DNA from: Streptomyces cyaneogriseus subsp. noncyanogenus
GTDB taxonomy: Bacteria > Actinomycetota > Actinomycetes > Streptomycetales > Streptomycetaceae
Direction of reading: 5' to 3'
Length of the DNA stretch: 64,000 nt
Assembly: GCF_000931445.1 (NCBI RefSeq)
Contig: NZ_CP010849.1
Span: 558,001-622,000 of the forward strand
The position numbers and the translations under genes were made by a program. The notes under the pieces were generated by a model, which was not told the origin of the DNA, searched no databases, and saw nothing but the letters and a program-made list of their open reading frames with translations. Shown here piece after piece: positions 11,701 through 25,900 of the stretch (position 1 is its first letter; each line of letters opens with the position of its first letter).

Positions 11701-14700
11701 CAACACCTGGACCTACCAGGAAACCTGGAAACCACTCCACCTCCCCACCACCCGACCCACCACCCCCACCAGCTGGCTCATCGCCATCCCCGAAACCCAC
11801 CGCAACCACCCCCACACCACCAACCTCCTCACCAACCTCCCCCACCACAACATCACCCCCATCCCCCTCACCATCAACCACACCACCGACCTCCACCACG
11901 CCTACCACCACGCCCACCACCACACCACCCCACCCATCACCGCCGTCCTCTCCCTCCTCGCCCTCGACGAAACACCCCACCCCCACCACCCCCACACCCC
12001 CACCGGCACCCTCCTCAACCTCACCCTCACCCAAACCCACACCCAAACCCACCCACCAACCCCCCTCTGGTACCTCACCACCCAAGCCACCACCACCCAC
12101 CCCAACGACCCCCTCACCCACCCCACCCAAGCCCAAACCATCGGACTCGCCCGCACCACCCACCTCGAACACCCCCACCACACCGGCGGACACATCGACC
12201 TCCCCACCACACCCCACCCCAACACCCTCACCCAACTCATCACCGCCCTCACCCACCCCCACCACCAACACAACCTCACCATCCGCACCCACACCACCCA
12301 CACCCGACGACTCACCCCCACCACCCTCCAACCCACCACCCCCACACCACCCACCAACCCCCACGGCACCACCCTCATCACCGGCGGCACCGGCGCCCTC
12401 GCCACCACCCTCGCCCACCACCTCGCCACCACCGGCACCCAACACCTCCTCCTCACCAGCCGACGCGGCCCCCACACCCCCGGCGCCCGACAACTCCACA
12501 CCCAACTCACCCAACTCGGCACCAACACCACCATCACCGCCTGCGACCTCTCCGACCCCGACCAACTCACCCACCTCCTCACCCACATCCCCCCCGAACA
12601 CCCCCTCACCACCGTCATCCACACCGCCGGCATCCTCGACGACGCCACCCTCACCAACCTCACCCCCACCCAACTCGACAACGTCCTGCGCGCCAAAGCC
12701 CACACCGCCCACCTCCTCCACCACGCCACCCTCCACACCCCCCTCGACCACTTCGTCCTCTACTCCTCCGCCGCCGCCACCCTCGGCGCCCCCGGCCAAG
12801 CCAACTACGCAGCCGCCAACGCCTACCTCGACGCCCTCGCCCACCACCGCCACACCCACAACCTCCCCGCCACCACCATCGCCTGGGGAACCTGGCAAGG
12901 AAACGGCCTCGCCGACTCGGACAAGGCCCGCGCCAACCTCGACCGCCGGGGCTTCCTGCCCATGCCCGAGACGCTGGCCGCAGCCGCGGCCGTGCGGGCG
13001 ATCGAGAGCAGGCGGCCGTCCGTGGTCATCGCCGCCATCGACTGGGCCAGAGCCGAGCGCACCCCCGACGTCGAGGATCTCCTCCCCGCGGCCGACGAGG
13101 GGTCGTCGAGTGGCAAGCCGGAGGCCGCGCCGGTGGACCTGCGCGGTACCTTGAGCCGGCAGTCCGCCGCCGACCAACAGGCCACACTGCTCGGCCTGGT
13201 GCGGACCCAGGCAGCCGTCGTACTGCGCCACACGGAGCCCGAGGCGCTCGCCCCGGGCCAGGCCTTCCGGGCGCTCGGCTTCGACTCCCTCACCGCCGTC
13301 GAACTCCGCAACCGACTGGCCAAGGCCACGGACCTCGCGCTGCCCGCCTCACTGGTCTTCGATCACCCGACTCCGGTGAAGCTCGCGGAGTTCCTGCGCA
13401 CCGAGCTGCTCGGCACCGCACCAGCTACCACCGCCGCCGTCCCGGCCCTCCAGGCACACACCGACGAACCCATCGCCATCATCGGCATGGCCTGCCGCTT
13501 CCCCGGCGCCGTCACCACACCCGAACACCTGTGGAACCTCATCGCCACCGAACAAGACGCCATCGGCGAGTTCCCCACCGACCGCGGCTGGGACCTGGAC
13601 AACCTCTACCACCCCGACCCCGACCACCCCGGCACCACCTACACCCGCCACGGCGGATTCCTCCACGACGCCGGCGACTTCGACGCCGACTTCTTCGGCA
13701 TCAACCCACGCGAAGCCCTCGCCATGGACCCCCAACAACGACTCCTCCTCGAAACCGCCTGGGAAGCCATCGAACACGCCGGCATCCTCCCCGACGCCCT
13801 GCACGGCACCCCCACCGGCGTCTTCACCGGCGTCAACGCCCAGGACTACGCCGCACACACCCACACCTCCCCCCACACCACCGAGGGCTACACCCTCACC
13901 GGAACCGCCGGCAGCATCGCCTCCGGCCGCATCGCCTACGTCCTCGGACTCGAAGGCCCCGCCGTCACCATCGACACCGCCTGCTCCTCCTCCCTCGTCG
14001 CCCTCCACCTCGCCTGCCAGGCCCTGCGAGCAGGCGAATGCACCACAGCCCTCGCCAGCGGCATCAGCATCATGACCACACCGCTGGCCTTCACCGAGTT
14101 CTCCCGGCAGCGGGGTCTGGCGGCGGACGGCCGGTGCAAGGCGTTCGCGGCGGCCGCCGACGGTACCGGCTGGTCGGAGGGGGTGGGGACGCTGCTGTTG
14201 GAGCGGTTGTCGGACGCCGAGCGGAACGGGCACCGGGTTCTGGCGGTGGTGCGGGGCAGCGCGGTCAACCAGGACGGCGCCTCCAACGGGCTGACGGCGC
14301 CGAACGGTCCGTCCCAGCAGCGTGTGATCCGCCAGGCCCTGGTCAACGCGAACCTCTCCGCAGTTGATGTCGACGCCGTCGAAGCCCACGGCACGGGGAC
14401 CAAGCTGGGCGACCCGATCGAAGCCCAGGCCCTGCTCGCCACCTACGGCCAGGGACGTGCGCAGGAACAGCCACTGTGGCTCGGTTCGGTCAAATCCAAC
14501 CTGGGTCACACCCAGGCGGCGGCAGGCATGGCCGGCCTGATCAAGATGGTGATGGCGCTGCGGCACGAGTCGTTGCCGCGGACGTTGCATGTGGATGAGC
14601 CGTCGCCGGAGGTGGACTGGTCGTCGGGGGCGGTGAGTCTGCTGACCGAGGCGCGGCCCTGGCCGCGGGTCGAGGACCGGCCCCGGCGGGCCGGGGTGTC

Positions 14701-17700
14701 CTCGTTCGGGGTGAGCGGGACGAACGCCCACGTCATCGTGGAGGAGGCGCCCGCGCCGACGGGAGTGGAGGCGGTGGAAGCCGCGCCGGCGGGGGTGGAG
14801 ACTGCGGCGGCTGCGGCGGTGGTGGTGGAGACGGACGGTGCGGGCCGGGTGTCGGCGGATCTGCCGTTGGTGTGGGTGGCGTCGGGCAAGTCGCAGGCCG
14901 CGCTACGCGCCCAGGCCGCCGCCCTGCACGCCCACGTCCTGGACCACCCCGAACAGGACGCGGCCGACATCGGCTACAGCCTGGCCACCACCCGCGCCCT
15001 GTTCGACCACCGCGCCACCCTCATCGCCCCCGACCGCGACACCCTCCTGGACGCCCTCACCGCCCTGGCCGACGGCCGCACCCACCCCCACCTCATCCCC
15101 ACACCCCCCACCGAACCCGGCCACACCCACAAAATCGCCTTCCTCTGCTCCGGACAAGGCACCCAACGCCCCGGCATGGCCACCGGCCTCTACCACACCT
15201 ACCCCGCCTTCGCCGCCGCCCTCGACGAAACCTGCGCCCACTTCGACCCCCACCTCGACCACCCCCTGCACGACCTCCTCCTCAACCACGACCCCACCGA
15301 CCTCCTCACCCACACCCTCTACGCCCAGCCCGCCCTCTTCACCCTCCAAAAAGCCCTCCACCACCTCATCACCGAAACCTACGGCATCACCCCCCACTAC
15401 CTCGCCGGACACTCCCTCGGCGAAATCACCGCCGCCCACCTCGCCGGCATCCTCACCCTCCCCGACGCCACCCACCTCATCACCACCCGCGCCCGCCTCA
15501 TGCAAACCATGCCCCCCGGCACCATGACCACCCTCCACACCACCCCCGAACACATCCAACCCCTCCTCGACCAACACCCCGGCAAAGCCGCCATCGCCGC
15601 CGTCAACAGCCCCCACTCCCTCGTCATCAGCGGCGACCCCGACACCATCCACCACATCACCACCACCTGCCACAACCAAGGCATCACCACCAAACCCCTC
15701 GCCACCAACCACGCCTTCCACTCCCCCCACACCGACACCATCCTCGAACAACTCGACACCACCACCCACACCCTCACCTACCACCAACCCCACACCCCCC
15801 TCATCACCAGCACCCCCGGCGACCCCCTCACCCCCCACTACTGGACCCACCAGACCCGCCAACCCGTCCACTGGACCGACACCATCCACACCCTCCACAC
15901 CCACGGCGTGACCACGTACATCGCACTCGGACCAGAGCACACCCTCACCACCCTCACCCACCACAACGTCCCCCACCACCAACCCACCGCCATCACCCTC
16001 ACCCACCCCCACCACAACCCCACCCACCACCTCCTCACCGCACTCGCCCACCTCCACACAACCCAACCCACCGGCCCCAACATCTGGCACCACCACTACA
16101 CCCAACTCGCACCCGCCCCCCGCCACGTCGACCTGCCCACCTACCCCTTCCAACGCCGGCGCTACTGGGTGCAGGCGTCCGCCGGTACGGGTGACGTGTC
16201 GGCTGCCGGGCTCCAGCGACCGGACCACCCACTGCTCGGCGCGGTGATGGAGCTCGCGGACGGGGACGGAATCGTCCTCACCGGGCGCTTGTCCCTGCAC
16301 ACCCACCCCTGGCTCGCCGACCACAGCGTCGGCGGCGTCGCCCTCCTTCCCGGTACCGCTCTGCTGGAGCTGGCTTTTCAGGCTGGTCTGCGTGCGGGTT
16401 GTCCTGGTGTCGATGAGCTGACTCTCCATGCTCCTCTGGTGGTTCCGGAGTCGGGGCATGTGGTGGTGCAGGTGTCGGTTTCGGTGCCGGGCGAGGCGGG
16501 TCGTCGTGGTGTGAGTGTGTACGGGCGGCTGGTGGAGGACGGGGGGCTGGAGGGTGAGTGGACGCGGCATGCCGAGGGTGTGGTGTGTCCGTCTGTTCCT
16601 GGGGAGTCGGTGGTTGTGGAGCCGGTGGCGGACGGGGTGTGGCCGCCGTCCGGTGCGCAGCCGGTGGATCTTGAGGAGTTCTACGGTCGTCTGGCGGGTG
16701 GGGGTTTTGTCTACGGTCCGGTGTTCCAGGGTTTGTGTGCGGCCTGGCGGGACGGGGACGACGTGGTGGCCGAGGTGCGTCTGCCGGACGAGGGGCTGGC
16801 CGATGTCGCGGGCTTCGGGGTGCATCCGGCGCTCCTGGACGCGGCCGTGCAGGCAGTCACCCTCCTGTTCCCGGACCAGCAGCAAGCCGGTCTCGCGGCC
16901 CACACATGGAACGGTGTCTCGCTCCACGCCCGGGGCGCCACCGTCCTGCGCCTGCGCATGACTCCCACCGACGCGACCTCGACCGCCGTTCGCCTGCACG
17001 CCACCGACGAGACCGGAGCACCCGTTCTCACCCTCGACTCGCTCCTGATGCGTCCGGTGCCGTTGGAGGGGCTGGGGGCGGGGGTGCGGCGTGGCTCGTT
17101 GTTCGAGCTGGGGTGGGTGCCGGTGGAGGGGATGCCGGCCTCGGTGGCCGGTGGGGGCGGGGAGTTGGTGGCGTGGGAGTGCCCGGGTGGTGGGGTGGCC
17201 GAGGTCACGGCCGCGGCGTTGGGAGTGGTGCAGGAGTGGCTCGCCGATGAGCGGGAGGGGGACGCGCGGCTGGTCGTGGTGACGCGTGGTGCGGTCGCGG
17301 TGGATGCGGGGGAGCCGGTGCGGGACGTGGCGGGGGCCGCTGTGTGGGGGCTGGTCCGCTCGGCCCAGTCCGAGCATCCCGACCGGTTCGCCCTGCTCGA
17401 CCTCGACCCCGACACCAAGACCGACCCCGGCATCGACACCGACGGGGACACCGACGTGTCCGCCGACGCGAAGGTCGGCACCGGTGATGGTCTCGACGAT
17501 GCCGCCGTCGCGTCCGCTCTGGCCCGCGGTGAGAGCCAACTCGCCGTACGCGACGGGGTGGTTCGCGTAGCGCGGTTGGGGGGTTTGGTTGGGGGGTTGT
17601 CGTTGCCTGGTGGGGTGGGGTGGCGGCTGGATGGTGGTGGGTCGGGGTTGTTGGAGGGGGTGGGTGTGGTTGCTTCGGATGCGGCTGGGGTGGTGCTGGG

Positions 17701-19906
17701 TCGGGGGCAGGTGCGGGTGGCGGTGCGGGCTGCCGGGGTGAACTTCCGGGATGTTCTGGTGGCGTTGGGGATGGTGCCGGGTCAGGTGGGGGTGGGCAGT
17801 GAGGGTGCGGGGGTGGTGGTGGAGGTGGGGCCCGGGGTGGAGGGCCTGGTGGTGGGGGACCGGGTGTTCGGGGTGTTCGGGGACGCGTTCGCGCCGGTGG
17901 TGGTGGCGCAGGAGGTGTTGCTGGCCCGTATCCCGGAGGGCTGGTCGTTCGCGCAGGCGGCTTCGGTGCCGGTGGTGTTCGCTACCGCTTACCTGGGACT
18001 GGTCGATCTGGCGGGGGTGCGGCGGGGGGAGAGTGTGCTGGTCCATGCGGCGGCCGGCGGGGTCGGTACCGCCGCGGTGCAGCTCGCCCGTCATCTGGGG
18101 GCGGAGGTGTATGCGACGGCCAGTGAGGCGAAGTGGGCGCGTCTGCGGGCGGCGGGTGTCGCGCCGCAGCGGATCGCGTCCTCGCGGAGTGTGGAGTTCG
18201 AGTCCCGTTTCCGCCGGGCCAGTGGCGGCCGGGGTGTGGATGTGGTGCTGAACTGTCTGGCGGGTGAGTACACCGATGCCTCGTTGCGGCTGTGTTCGCC
18301 GCAGGGGGGCCGGTTCCTGGAGCTGGGCAAGACCGACATCCGTGATGCCGGTGAGGTCGCCGCTCGGTTCCCGGGGGTGTCCTACCGGGCGTATGACCTG
18401 ATGGACGCGGGTGCGCAGCGGGTGGGGGAGATCCTGCACACGGTGGTGGATCTGTTCCGGCGCGGGGTGCTGGAGCCGTTGCCGGTCACCGCGTGGGACG
18501 TGCGCCAGGCCCATCAGGCACTGCGGTCGATGCGGTCGGGCCTGCACGTCGGCAAGAACGTGCTCACCCTGCCCGTGCCCCTGGATGCGGAGGGGACGGT
18601 GCTGGTGACGGGCGGGACCGGCACTCTGGGGGCGGCGGTCGCGCGCCATCTGGCCGCCGGGCACGGGGTGCGGCATCTGCTGCTGGTGAGCCGGCGCGGC
18701 ATGGCCGCCGCCGGTGCCGAAGAACTGTGTGCGGAACTGGGTCAGGCAGGGGTTTCGGTGTCGGTGGCCGGGTGTGATGTCGCCGACCGCGCCCAGGTCG
18801 CCGCCCTGCTGGAGCAGGTGCCCGCGGAGCATCCGCTGACCGCTGTGGTGCACACGGCCGGTGTCCTGGACGACGCCACCGTGACCTGCCTGGACCGGAA
18901 CAAGATCGATGCGGTGCTCGGGGCGAAGGTGGACGGTGCCCTGCACCTGCACGAGCTGACCGCGGGGATGGACCTGTCGGCGTTCGTGCTGTTCTCCTCC
19001 GCCGCCGGGGTCCTGGGCTCGCCGGGGCAGGGCAACTACGCCGCCGCCAACGCCGCCCTGGACGCCCTGGCCCACCAGCGCCGCGCCGCCGGTCTGCCCG
19101 CCCTCTCCCTGGCCTGGGGACTGTGGGAAGAGGCCAGCGGGATGACCGGCCATCTGGATGCCGCTGACCGTCACCGCATCACCCGCTCGGGGCTGCATCC
19201 CCTGACCACCCCCGACGCCCTCGCCCTCCTCGACACCGCCCTGGCCGCCGGACGCCCCGCACTCCTGCCCGCCGACCTACGCCCCACCCACCCCGCACCG
19301 CCCCTCCTGGAACACCTCGCGCCCGCCCGCACCAGCCACCGCACCGCACACACCAGCACCGCAACCGGCGTGGGCCAGGACGTCTCCCTCACCGACCGCC
19401 TCGCCACCCTGACCCCCGAACAGCGGCACGACACCCTGCTGGCGCTGGCCCGTACCCACATCGCCGCCGTCCTGGGCCACCCCAGCCCCGACACCATCGA
19501 CCCCGAACGCACCTTCCGCGACCTCGGCTTCGACTCCCTCACCGCCGTCGAACTCCGCAACCGGCTCACCCGCGCCACCGGCCTGCGCCTGCCCGCCACC
19601 CTCGCCTTCGACCACCCCACCCCCACCGCACTCACCCACCACCTCACCACCCTCCTCAACCCCAACGACAACGACAACGTCGGTCCGGTACTGATGGAGC
19701 TCGAAAGACTGGAATCCGCTCTCGCCGCGCTGGACAGGGACGACAGCGCCTGCGAGCGGGTCACTCTGCGACTGCAATCGCTGATGCTCAGGTGGAGCGG
19801 CTCCGAGCGGCAGTCAGCCGAAAACACGGACGACTCCAGCAGGTTCGCGTCGGCGACCGCGGAGGAGCTACTCGAATTCATCGACCGAGACCTGGGTCTT
19901 TCCTGA
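8735..19906 (+). CDS. nemA1-2: Modular type I PKS: modules 2 and 3
   Basis: This 3,723-residue synthase carries two extension modules. The ATG at 8735 lies inside the last codons of nemA1-1, with a modest AAGG 9 bp upstream, so translation is probably coupled. The protein opens with a coiled-coil docking helix ([18 protein letters not shown]) and closes with an [12 protein letters not shown] tail that should recognise the NDEKVLEYLKRVTADL helix of NemA2. Module 2 adds methylmalonate and only ketoreduces, giving the future C25 oxygen. Module 3 adds malonate and has a complete DH-ER-KR set. The KR-associated stretch of module 2 (about 11740-12890) and the malonyl AT of module 3 are strikingly rich in Thr, His and Pro and poor in G on the coding strand. 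Confidence 0.9.
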   Translation: MENEEKLLDYLKWVTADLHRSRERVTELEEAGREPIAIVGMACRFPGEVRSPEELWGLVASGGDAIGAFPDDRGWDLDGLFDPDPERAGTSYTRRGGFLYDAAEFDAGFFGISPREAMAMDPQQRLLLETSWEAFERAGIDPSSVRGSRVGVFAGLMYHDYAAAQGSTGDGDGEPDFEGYLGDGSVSSIASGRIAYTLGLAGAAITVDTACSSSLVALHLACQALRTGDSELALAGGVSVMSTPRTFVQFSRQRGLSADGRCKAYAAAADGTGFSEGVGMVLVERLSDARRLGHPVLAVVRGSAVNQDGASNGLTAPNGPSQERVIREALANAGLTAADVDAVEGHGTGTRLGDPIELQALLATYGQGRARERPLWLGSVKSNIGHAQAAAGVGGVIKMVMALRHGELPRTLHVDAPSPRVDWSAGEVRLLTEAVAWPAAADGEPRRAGVSSFGVSGTNAHVILEEAPASEGEEAPPPEPGSPLPWVVSGHSEAGLRAQAQALAEFARTAPGAELVDVGAALARGRAALGHRAVVVASEREEFERALAALACGEPHPCVVDGSADGRREDGVVFVFPGQGGQWAGMGLDLLTTSGVFAEHIGACERALAPWVEWSLTEMLHREAEDPVWERADIVQPVLFSVMVSLAALWRSYGIEPDAVVGHSQGEIAAAHVCGALTLEDAAKVVALRSRALAALRGRGGMVSLSLSTADAGELVERRWAGRLWVAALNGPEATTVSGDVDALEELLAHCAKSEVRARRVPVDYASHCPHTEAIAEEIVDSLGDITPRAATVPFYSTVDDMWLDTTRLDASYWYRNLRLPVRFSQAVRALTEEGHRLFIETSPHPTLVPAIEDHGDVTALGTLRRHGDDTERFLTALAHLHVTGAAGQDLWRHHYARLRPAPRHVDLPTYPFQRRRYWLEKPDPQTRPQRSRSTAPDLDRLEAEFWQAVEETDTDTLAHTLHLDTQTLEPVLPALATWHQQQRDHARINTWTYQETWKPLHLPTTRPTTPTSWLIAIPETHRNHPHTTNLLTNLPHHNITPIPLTINHTTDLHHAYHHAHHHTTPPITAVLSLLALDETPHPHHPHTPTGTLLNLTLTQTHTQTHPPTPLWYLTTQATTTHPNDPLTHPTQAQTIGLARTTHLEHPHHTGGHIDLPTTPHPNTLTQLITALTHPHHQHNLTIRTHTTHTRRLTPTTLQPTTPTPPTNPHGTTLITGGTGALATTLAHHLATTGTQHLLLTSRRGPHTPGARQLHTQLTQLGTNTTITACDLSDPDQLTHLLTHIPPEHPLTTVIHTAGILDDATLTNLTPTQLDNVLRAKAHTAHLLHHATLHTPLDHFVLYSSAAATLGAPGQANYAAANAYLDALAHHRHTHNLPATTIAWGTWQGNGLADSDKARANLDRRGFLPMPETLAAAAAVRAIESRRPSVVIAAIDWARAERTPDVEDLLPAADEGSSSGKPEAAPVDLRGTLSRQSAADQQATLLGLVRTQAAVVLRHTEPEALAPGQAFRALGFDSLTAVELRNRLAKATDLALPASLVFDHPTPVKLAEFLRTELLGTAPATTAAVPALQAHTDEPIAIIGMACRFPGAVTTPEHLWNLIATEQDAIGEFPTDRGWDLDNLYHPDPDHPGTTYTRHGGFLHDAGDFDADFFGINPREALAMDPQQRLLLETAWEAIEHAGILPDALHGTPTGVFTGVNAQDYAAHTHTSPHTTEGYTLTGTAGSIASGRIAYVLGLEGPAVTIDTACSSSLVALHLACQALRAGECTTALASGISIMTTPLAFTEFSRQRGLAADGRCKAFAAAADGTGWSEGVGTLLLERLSDAERNGHRVLAVVRGSAVNQDGASNGLTAPNGPSQQRVIRQALVNANLSAVDVDAVEAHGTGTKLGDPIEAQALLATYGQGRAQEQPLWLGSVKSNLGHTQAAAGMAGLIKMVMALRHESLPRTLHVDEPSPEVDWSSGAVSLLTEARPWPRVEDRPRRAGVSSFGVSGTNAHVIVEEAPAPTGVEAVEAAPAGVETAAAAAVVVETDGAGRVSADLPLVWVASGKSQAALRAQAAALHAHVLDHPEQDAADIGYSLATTRALFDHRATLIAPDRDTLLDALTALADGRTHPHLIPTPPTEPGHTHKIAFLCSGQGTQRPGMATGLYHTYPAFAAALDETCAHFDPHLDHPLHDLLLNHDPTDLLTHTLYAQPALFTLQKALHHLITETYGITPHYLAGHSLGEITAAHLAGILTLPDATHLITTRARLMQTMPPGTMTTLHTTPEHIQPLLDQHPGKAAIAAVNSPHSLVISGDPDTIHHITTTCHNQGITTKPLATNHAFHSPHTDTILEQLDTTTHTLTYHQPHTPLITSTPGDPLTPHYWTHQTRQPVHWTDTIHTLHTHGVTTYIALGPEHTLTTLTHHNVPHHQPTAITLTHPHHNPTHHLLTALAHLHTTQPTGPNIWHHHYTQLAPAPRHVDLPTYPFQRRRYWVQASAGTGDVSAAGLQRPDHPLLGAVMELADGDGIVLTGRLSLHTHPWLADHSVGGVALLPGTALLELAFQAGLRAGCPGVDELTLHAPLVVPESGHVVVQVSVSVPGEAGRRGVSVYGRLVEDGGLEGEWTRHAEGVVCPSVPGESVVVEPVADGVWPPSGAQPVDLEEFYGRLAGGGFVYGPVFQGLCAAWRDGDDVVAEVRLPDEGLADVAGFGVHPALLDAAVQAVTLLFPDQQQAGLAAHTWNGVSLHARGATVLRLRMTPTDATSTAVRLHATDETGAPVLTLDSLLMRPVPLEGLGAGVRRGSLFELGWVPVEGMPASVAGGGGELVAWECPGGGVAEVTAAALGVVQEWLADEREGDARLVVVTRGAVAVDAGEPVRDVAGAAVWGLVRSAQSEHPDRFALLDLDPDTKTDPGIDTDGDTDVSADAKVGTGDGLDDAAVASALARGESQLAVRDGVVRVARLGGLVGGLSLPGGVGWRLDGGGSGLLEGVGVVASDAAGVVLGRGQVRVAVRAAGVNFRDVLVALGMVPGQVGVGSEGAGVVVEVGPGVEGLVVGDRVFGVFGDAFAPVVVAQEVLLARIPEGWSFAQAASVPVVFATAYLGLVDLAGVRRGESVLVHAAAGGVGTAAVQLARHLGAEVYATASEAKWARLRAAGVAPQRIASSRSVEFESRFRRASGGRGVDVVLNCLAGEYTDASLRLCSPQGGRFLELGKTDIRDAGEVAARFPGVSYRAYDLMDAGAQRVGEILHTVVDLFRRGVLEPLPVTAWDVRQAHQALRSMRSGLHVGKNVLTLPVPLDAEGTVLVTGGTGTLGAAVARHLAAGHGVRHLLLVSRRGMAAAGAEELCAELGQAGVSVSVAGCDVADRAQVAALLEQVPAEHPLTAVVHTAGVLDDATVTCLDRNKIDAVLGAKVDGALHLHELTAGMDLSAFVLFSSAAGVLGSPGQGNYAAANAALDALAHQRRAAGLPALSLAWGLWEEASGMTGHLDAADRHRITRSGLHPLTTPDALALLDTALAAGRPALLPADLRPTHPAPPLLEHLAPARTSHRTAHTSTATGVGQDVSLTDRLATLTPEQRHDTLLALARTHIAAVLGHPSPDTIDPERTFRDLGFDSLTAVELRNRLTRATGLRLPATLAFDHPTPTALTHHLTTLLNPNDNDNVGPVLMELERLESALAALDRDDSACERVTLRLQSLMLRWSGSERQSAENTDDSSRFASATAEELLEFIDRDLGLS
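8839..13410 (+). other. Module 2: KS-AT(methylmalonyl)-KR-ACP
   Basis: KS Cys is at 9365-9367. The AT has GHSQGE (10718-10735) and YASH (11027-11038). No DH lies between the AT and the KR structural half (from about 11560). The KR is B-type, with LDD at 12635-12643 and [12 protein letters not shown] Ser is at 13286-13288. Expected product: an alpha-methyl, beta-hydroxy unit, C24-methyl with C25-OH in nemadectin numbering. Confidence 0.9.
13460..19660 (+). other. Module 3: KS-AT(malonyl)-DH-ER-KR-ACP
   Basis: KS Cys is at 13982-13984. The AT has GHSLGE (15407-15424) and HAFH (15710-15721), the malonyl signature. DH has its His at 16322-16324 and Asp at 16838-16840 (DAAVQ). The ER (about 17600-18560) shows [13 protein letters not shown] and the NADPH loop [12 protein letters not shown]. 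The KR has LDD at 18866-18874, and ACP Ser is at 19535-19537. All reductive motifs look intact, predicting a methylene at C23. Confidence 0.9.
16190..19560 (+). repeat. Inverted repeat arm: module 3 DH-ER-KR-ACP, partner in module 8
   Basis: The complement of about 52829-56199 in module 8 matches this stretch closely. Paired coordinates sum to 72,389 at the DH His, ER NFRDV and KR LDD. The ER part is nearly identical; the DH-ER linker differs. Confidence 0.8.
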
Positions 19907-19934
19907 ACCAGCTCGGTCTTCCCTGAACCAGCTC
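19895..19934 (+). repeat. 20-bp tandem duplication across the nemA1-2 stop codon
   Basis: GGTCTTTCCTGAACCAGCTC (19895-19914) is repeated with one mismatch at 19915-19934. The TGA in the first copy ends nemA1-2; the duplicated stop trinucleotide in the second copy lies in the 78-bp gap before nemA2. Confidence 0.8.
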
Positions 19935-19984
19935 GACGACGCGGTTTTCCCGTGCGCGACGGACTCCAAGGACGTGAACCAGAC

Positions 19985-22900
19985 GTGGCGAATGACGAGA
20001 AGGTGCTCGAATACCTCAAGCGAGTCACCGCGGATTTGGACCGGACCAGGCGGCGCCTGTACGAAGTCGTCGAGCGGGAGCAGGAGCCGATCGCCATCGT
20101 GGGGATGGCTTGCCGTTATCCGGGCGGGGCCGGGTCGCCCGCAGGTCTCTGGGACCTCGTCAGCTCCGGTACGGACGCCATCGGGGAGTTCCCCACCGAT
20201 CGTGGCTGGGATCTGGAACGTCTCTACGACCCCGACCCCGATCACCCGGGCACCACGTACACCCGCCACGGCGGATTCCTCGACGGCGTAGGTGAGTTCG
20301 ACGCGGAGTTCTTCGGCGTCAGCCCGCGTGAGGCCCTGGCGATGGACCCCCAGCAGCGGCTCCTCCTCGAAACCGCCTGGGAAGCCATCGAACACGCCGG
20401 CATCGTCCCCGAGTCGCTGCGCGGCACGTCCACCGGCGTCTTCGCCGGTATCAACCCGCAGGACTACACCATCAGTCAGTACGGACGGGATTCGGAGATC
20501 GAGGGCTATCTGCTGACCGGGGCAGCCGCCAGTATCGCCTCCGGCCGTATCTCCTACACCCTCGGCCTCGAAGGCCCAGCCGTCACCATCGACACCGCCT
20601 GCTCCTCCTCCCTCGTCGCCCTCCACCTGGCTTGCCAAGCGCTGCGCGCAGGGGAGTGCACCATGGCCCTGGCGGGCGGCGCCTCGGTCCTGTCCACACC
20701 GCTGATCTTCGTCGAGTTCGCTCGCCATCACGGCCTGTCGGTCGACGGCCGGTGCAAGGCGTTCTCCGCTTCGGCCGACGGCACGGGCTGGGGCGAGGGC
20801 GCCGGCCTGCTCCTCCTCGAACGGCTCTCCGACGCCAAGCGCAACGGCCGCCGCATCCTCGCTCTCGTACGGGGGAGCGCGGTCAACCAGGACGGCGCCT
20901 CGAACGGGCTGACGGCGCCGAACGGACCCTCCCAGTGCAGGGTCATCCGCCGGGCCTTGGCCAACGCCCATCTCGCCCCGGCCGACATCGATGCCGTGGA
21001 AGCTCACGGCACCGGCACCACCCTGGGCGACCCCATCGAAGCCCAGGCCCTCCAGGAAGCGTACGGCGCGGACCGACCCGACGATCGGCCGCTCTGGGTC
21101 GGCACGCTCAAGTCGAACATCGGCCACTCGATCGCCGCGGCGGGTGTGGGCGGGGTCATCAAGATGGTGATGGCGCTGCGGCACGAGTCGTTGCCGCGGA
21201 CCTTGCATGTGGATGAGCCGTCGCCGCAGGTGGACTGGTCGTCGGGTGCGGTGAGTCTGCTGACCGAAGCGCGGCCCTGGCCGCGGGACGAGGACCGGCC
21301 CCGGCGGGCCGGGGTGTCCTCGTTCGGGGTGAGCGGGACCAACGCGCACGTGATCCTGGAGGAAGCGCCCGCGCCGGCGGAGGTGCAGGCGGTAGAAACT
21401 GCGCCGGTGGTGCGGGTGGATGGTGGGGAGCGTTCCGCACCGGCGGATGTGCCGTTGGTGTGGGTCGTGTCGGGCAAGTCGCAGGCCGCGCTACGCGCCC
21501 AGGCCGCCGCCCTGCACGCCCACGTCCTGGACCACCCCGAACAGGACGCGGCCGACATCGGCTACAGCCTGGCCACCACCCGCGCCCTGTTCGACCACCG
21601 CGCCACCCTCATCGCCCCCGACCGCGACACCCTCCTGGACGCCCTCACCGCCCTGGCCGACGGCCGCACCCACCCCCACCTCGTCCCCGCACCCCCCACC
21701 GAACCCGGCCACGCCCACAAAATCGCCTTCCTCTGCTCCGGACAAGGCACCCAACGCCCCGGCATGGCCACCGGCCTCTACCACACCTACCCCGCCTTCG
21801 CCGCCGCCCTCGACGAAACCTGCGCCCACTTCGACCCCCACCTCGACCACCCCCTGCACGACCTCCTCCTCAACCACGACCCCACCGACCTCCTCACCCA
21901 CACCCTCTACGCCCAGCCCGCCCTCTTCACCCTCCAAAAAGCCCTCCACCACCTCATCACCGAAACCTACGGCATCACCCCCCACTACCTCGCCGGACAC
22001 TCCCTCGGCGAAATCACCGCCGCCCACCTCGCCGGCATCCTCACCCTCCCCGACGCCACCCACCTCATCACCACCCGCGCCCGCCTCATGCAAACCATGC
22101 CCCCCGGCACCATGACCACCCTCCACACCACCCCCGAACACATCCAACCCCTCCTCGACCAACACCCCGGCAAAGCCACCATCGCCGCCGTCAACAGCCC
22201 CCACTCCCTCGTCATCAGCGGCGACCCCGACACCATCCACCACATCACCACCACCTGCCACACCCAAGGCATCACCACCAAACCCCTCACCACCAACCAC
22301 GCCTTCCACTCCCCCCACACCGACACCATCCTCGAACAACTCGACACCACCACCCACACCCTCACCTACCACCCACCCCACACCCCCCTCATCACCAGCA
22401 CCCCCGGCGACCCCCTCACCCCCCACTACTGGACCCACCAGACCCGCCAACCCGTCCACTGGACCGACACCATCCACACCCTCCACACCAACGGCGTCAC
22501 CACCTACATCGAACTCGGACCCGACCACACCCTCACCACCCTCACCCACCACAACCTCCCCCACCACCAACCCACCGCCATCACCCTCACCCACCCCCAC
22601 CACAACCCCACCCACCACCTCCTCACCGCACTCGCCCACACCCCCACCACCTGGCACACCCACCACCACACCCACACCAACCCCCACCCCCACACCATCC
22701 CCGACCTCCCCACCTACCCCTTCCAACGCCGGCACTACTGGCTCCAGGCGCCCACCACCAGCACCGATCAGCCGGTGGCCCCGACGAACGACGACGCCCC
22801 CGCGCCTCGAGCGACATCGCTCCGGGACACTCTTGCCGGACGAAGCCCTCAAGAGCGCGAAGAAGTGCTCCTGGATCTCGTACTGACCCAGGTCGCCGCC

Positions 22901-25900
22901 GTGCTCGGCCACACCGCGCCTGAGGTGGTGGATCCCCAAAGGGCGTTCAAGGACCTCGGCTTCGACTCACTGGCCGCCATCAAACTCCGCAACAGGCTCG
23001 CCGCAGCCACCGGACTCGAGCTGCCGACCACCCTTGTCTTCGACCACCCCACGCCGGTGGCACTCCGCCAGTACTTCCAGTCGCAGATCCTCGGAGCGGA
23101 GGCGGACGCCCCCAACCGTCTGCCCCTCCGGGCGGCGACCACCGACGAACCCATCGCGATCGTCGGCATGGCGTGCCGCTTCCCGGGCGGCGTTCGGACG
23201 GCCGACGACCTGTGGCAGCTCCTGAGCGACGAACACGATGCGGTCGGCGGCTTCCCCACCAACCGGGGTTGGGACGTGGCGAACCTCTACGACCCGGACC
23301 CGGATCGCCACGGCACCACGTACACCCAGCAGGGCGGCTTCCTCTACGAAGCGGGGGAGTTCGACGCCGAGTTCTTCGGCATCAGCCCGCGTGAGGCCCT
23401 GGCGATGGACCCCCAGCAGCGGCTCCTCCTCGAAACCGCCTGGGAAGCCATCGAACACGCCGGCATCAACCCCGATGCCCTGCGCAACACGTCCACCGGT
23501 GTTTTCGCCGGGGTCATCTACCACGACTACGCGAGCCGGTTCCTCACCGCGCCGGCCGGTTACGAGGGCTACCTCGGCCACGGGAGTGCCGGCAGCATCG
23601 CGTCGGGCCGTGTCGCGTACGTGCTGGGTCTCGAGGGTCCCGCGGTCACGGTCGACACCGCGTGTTCGTCGTCGCTCGTCGCGCTGCATCTGGCCTGTCA
23701 GGCACTGCGGTCGGGCGAGTGCACGATGGCTCTGGCGGGCGGCGCGACGGTGATGTCGACCCCGCAGGCGTTCGTGGAGTTCTCCCGGCAGCGGGGTCTG
23801 GCGGCGGACGGCCGGTGCAAGGCGTTCTCCGCTGCGGCCGACGGCACGGGCTGGGGCGAGGGCGCCGGCCTGCTTCTCCTCGAACGGCTCTCCGAGGCCG
23901 AGCGGAACGGACACCGGGTTCTGGCGGTGGTGCGGGGCAGCGCGGTCAACCAGGACGGCGCCTCGAACGGGCTGACGGCGCCGAACGGTCCGTCCCAGCA
24001 GCGCGTGATCCGCCAAGCTTTGGCCAACTCGGGCCTGACCGGCGCCGATGTCGACGCCGTCGAAGCCCACGGCACGGGGACCAAGCTGGGCGACCCGATC
24101 GAAGCCCAGGCCCTGCTCGCCACCTACGGCCAGGAACACCACCCCGACCAGCCGCTCTGGCTCGGCTCCCTGAAGTCCAACATCGGCCACGCCCAAGCGG
24201 CAGCAGGCGTGGGCAGCATCATCAAGATGATCATGGCTATGCGCAACGAGTCGCTGCCGCGGACGTTGCACGTGGATGAGCCGTCACCCCATGTGGACTG
24301 GTCGTCGGGGGCGGTGAGTCTGCTGACCGAGCCACGCCCCTGGCCACGCCGGGAAGACCGGCCCCGGCGAGCGGGAATCTCCTCCTTCGGAGTCAGCGGG
24401 ACGAACGCCCACGTCATCGTGGAGGAGCCGCCTGCGCGGGCGGAGGTGGAGGCGGTGGAAGCCGCGCCGGCGGGGGTGGAGACTGCGGCGGCTGCGGCGG
24501 TGGTGGTGGAGACGGACGGTGCGGGCCGGGTGTCGTCGGATGTGCCGTTGGTGTGGGTGGTGTCCGGCAAGTCGCAGGCCGCGCTACGCGCCCAGGCCGC
24601 CGCCCTGCACGCCCACGTCCTGGACCACCCCGAACAGGACGCGGCCGACATCGGCTACAGCCTGGCCACCACCCGCGCCCTGTTCGACCACCGCGCCACC
24701 CTCATCGCCCCCGACCGCGACACCCTCCTGGACGCCCTCACCGCCCTGGCCGACGGCCGCACCCACCCCCACCTCATCCCCACACCCCCCACCGAACCCG
24801 GCCACACCCACAAAATCGCCTTCCTCTGCTCCGGACAAGGCACCCAACGCCCCGGCATGGCCACCGGCCTCTACCACACCTACCCCGCCTTCGCCGCCGC
24901 CCTCGACGAAACCTGCGCCCACTTCGACCCCCACCTCGACCACCCCCTGCGCGACCTCCTCCTCAACCACGACCCCACCGACCTCCTCACCCACACCCTC
25001 TACGCCCAGCCCGCCCTCTTCACCCTCCAAAAAGCCCTCCACCACCTCATCACCGAAACCTACGGCATCACCCCCCACTACCTCGCCGGACACTCCCTCG
25101 GCGAAATCACCGCCGCCCACCTCGCCGGCATCCTCACCCTCCCCGACGCCACCCACCTCATCACCACCCGCGCCCGCCTCATGCAAACCATGCCCCCCGG
25201 CACCATGACCACCCTCCACACCACCCCCGAACACATCCAACCCCTCCTCGACCAACACCCCGGCAAAGCCACCATCGCCGCCGTCAACAGCCCCCACTCC
25301 CTCGTCATCAGCGGCGACCCCGACACCATCCACCACATCACCACCACCTGCCACAACCAAGGCATCACCACCAAACCCCTCACCACCAACCACGCCTTCC
25401 ACTCCCCCCACACCAACACCATCCTCGAACAACTCGACACCACCACCCACACCCTCACCTACCACCCACCCCACACCCCCCTCATCACCAGCACCCCCGG
25501 CAACCCCCTCACCCCCCACTACTGGACCCACCAGACCCGCCAACCCGTCCACTGGGCGGACACCATCCACACCCTCCACACCAACGGCGTCACCACCTAC
25601 ATCGGACTCGGACCCGACCACACCCTCTCCACCCTCACCCACCACAACCTCCCCCAACACCAACCCACCGCCATCACCCTCACCCACCCCCACCACAACC
25701 CCACCCACCACCTCCTCACCGCACTCGCCCACACCCCCACCACCTGGCACACCCACCACCACACCCACACCAACCCCCACCCCCACACCATCCCCGACCT
25801 CCCCACCTACCCCTTCCAACGCCGGCACTACTGGCTGGAGGTCCCGAAGCCGACTGCCGAAGCATCCGCCTCAGCCAGTGGCCCGGGGCGGAACCGGGCC

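Noticed and set aside
11900..12360. CAC/ACC-rich repetition as a CRISPR array or microsatellite
   Set aside because: There is no regular repeat-spacer periodicity, and the stretch codes for a KR structural domain conserved in length between modules.
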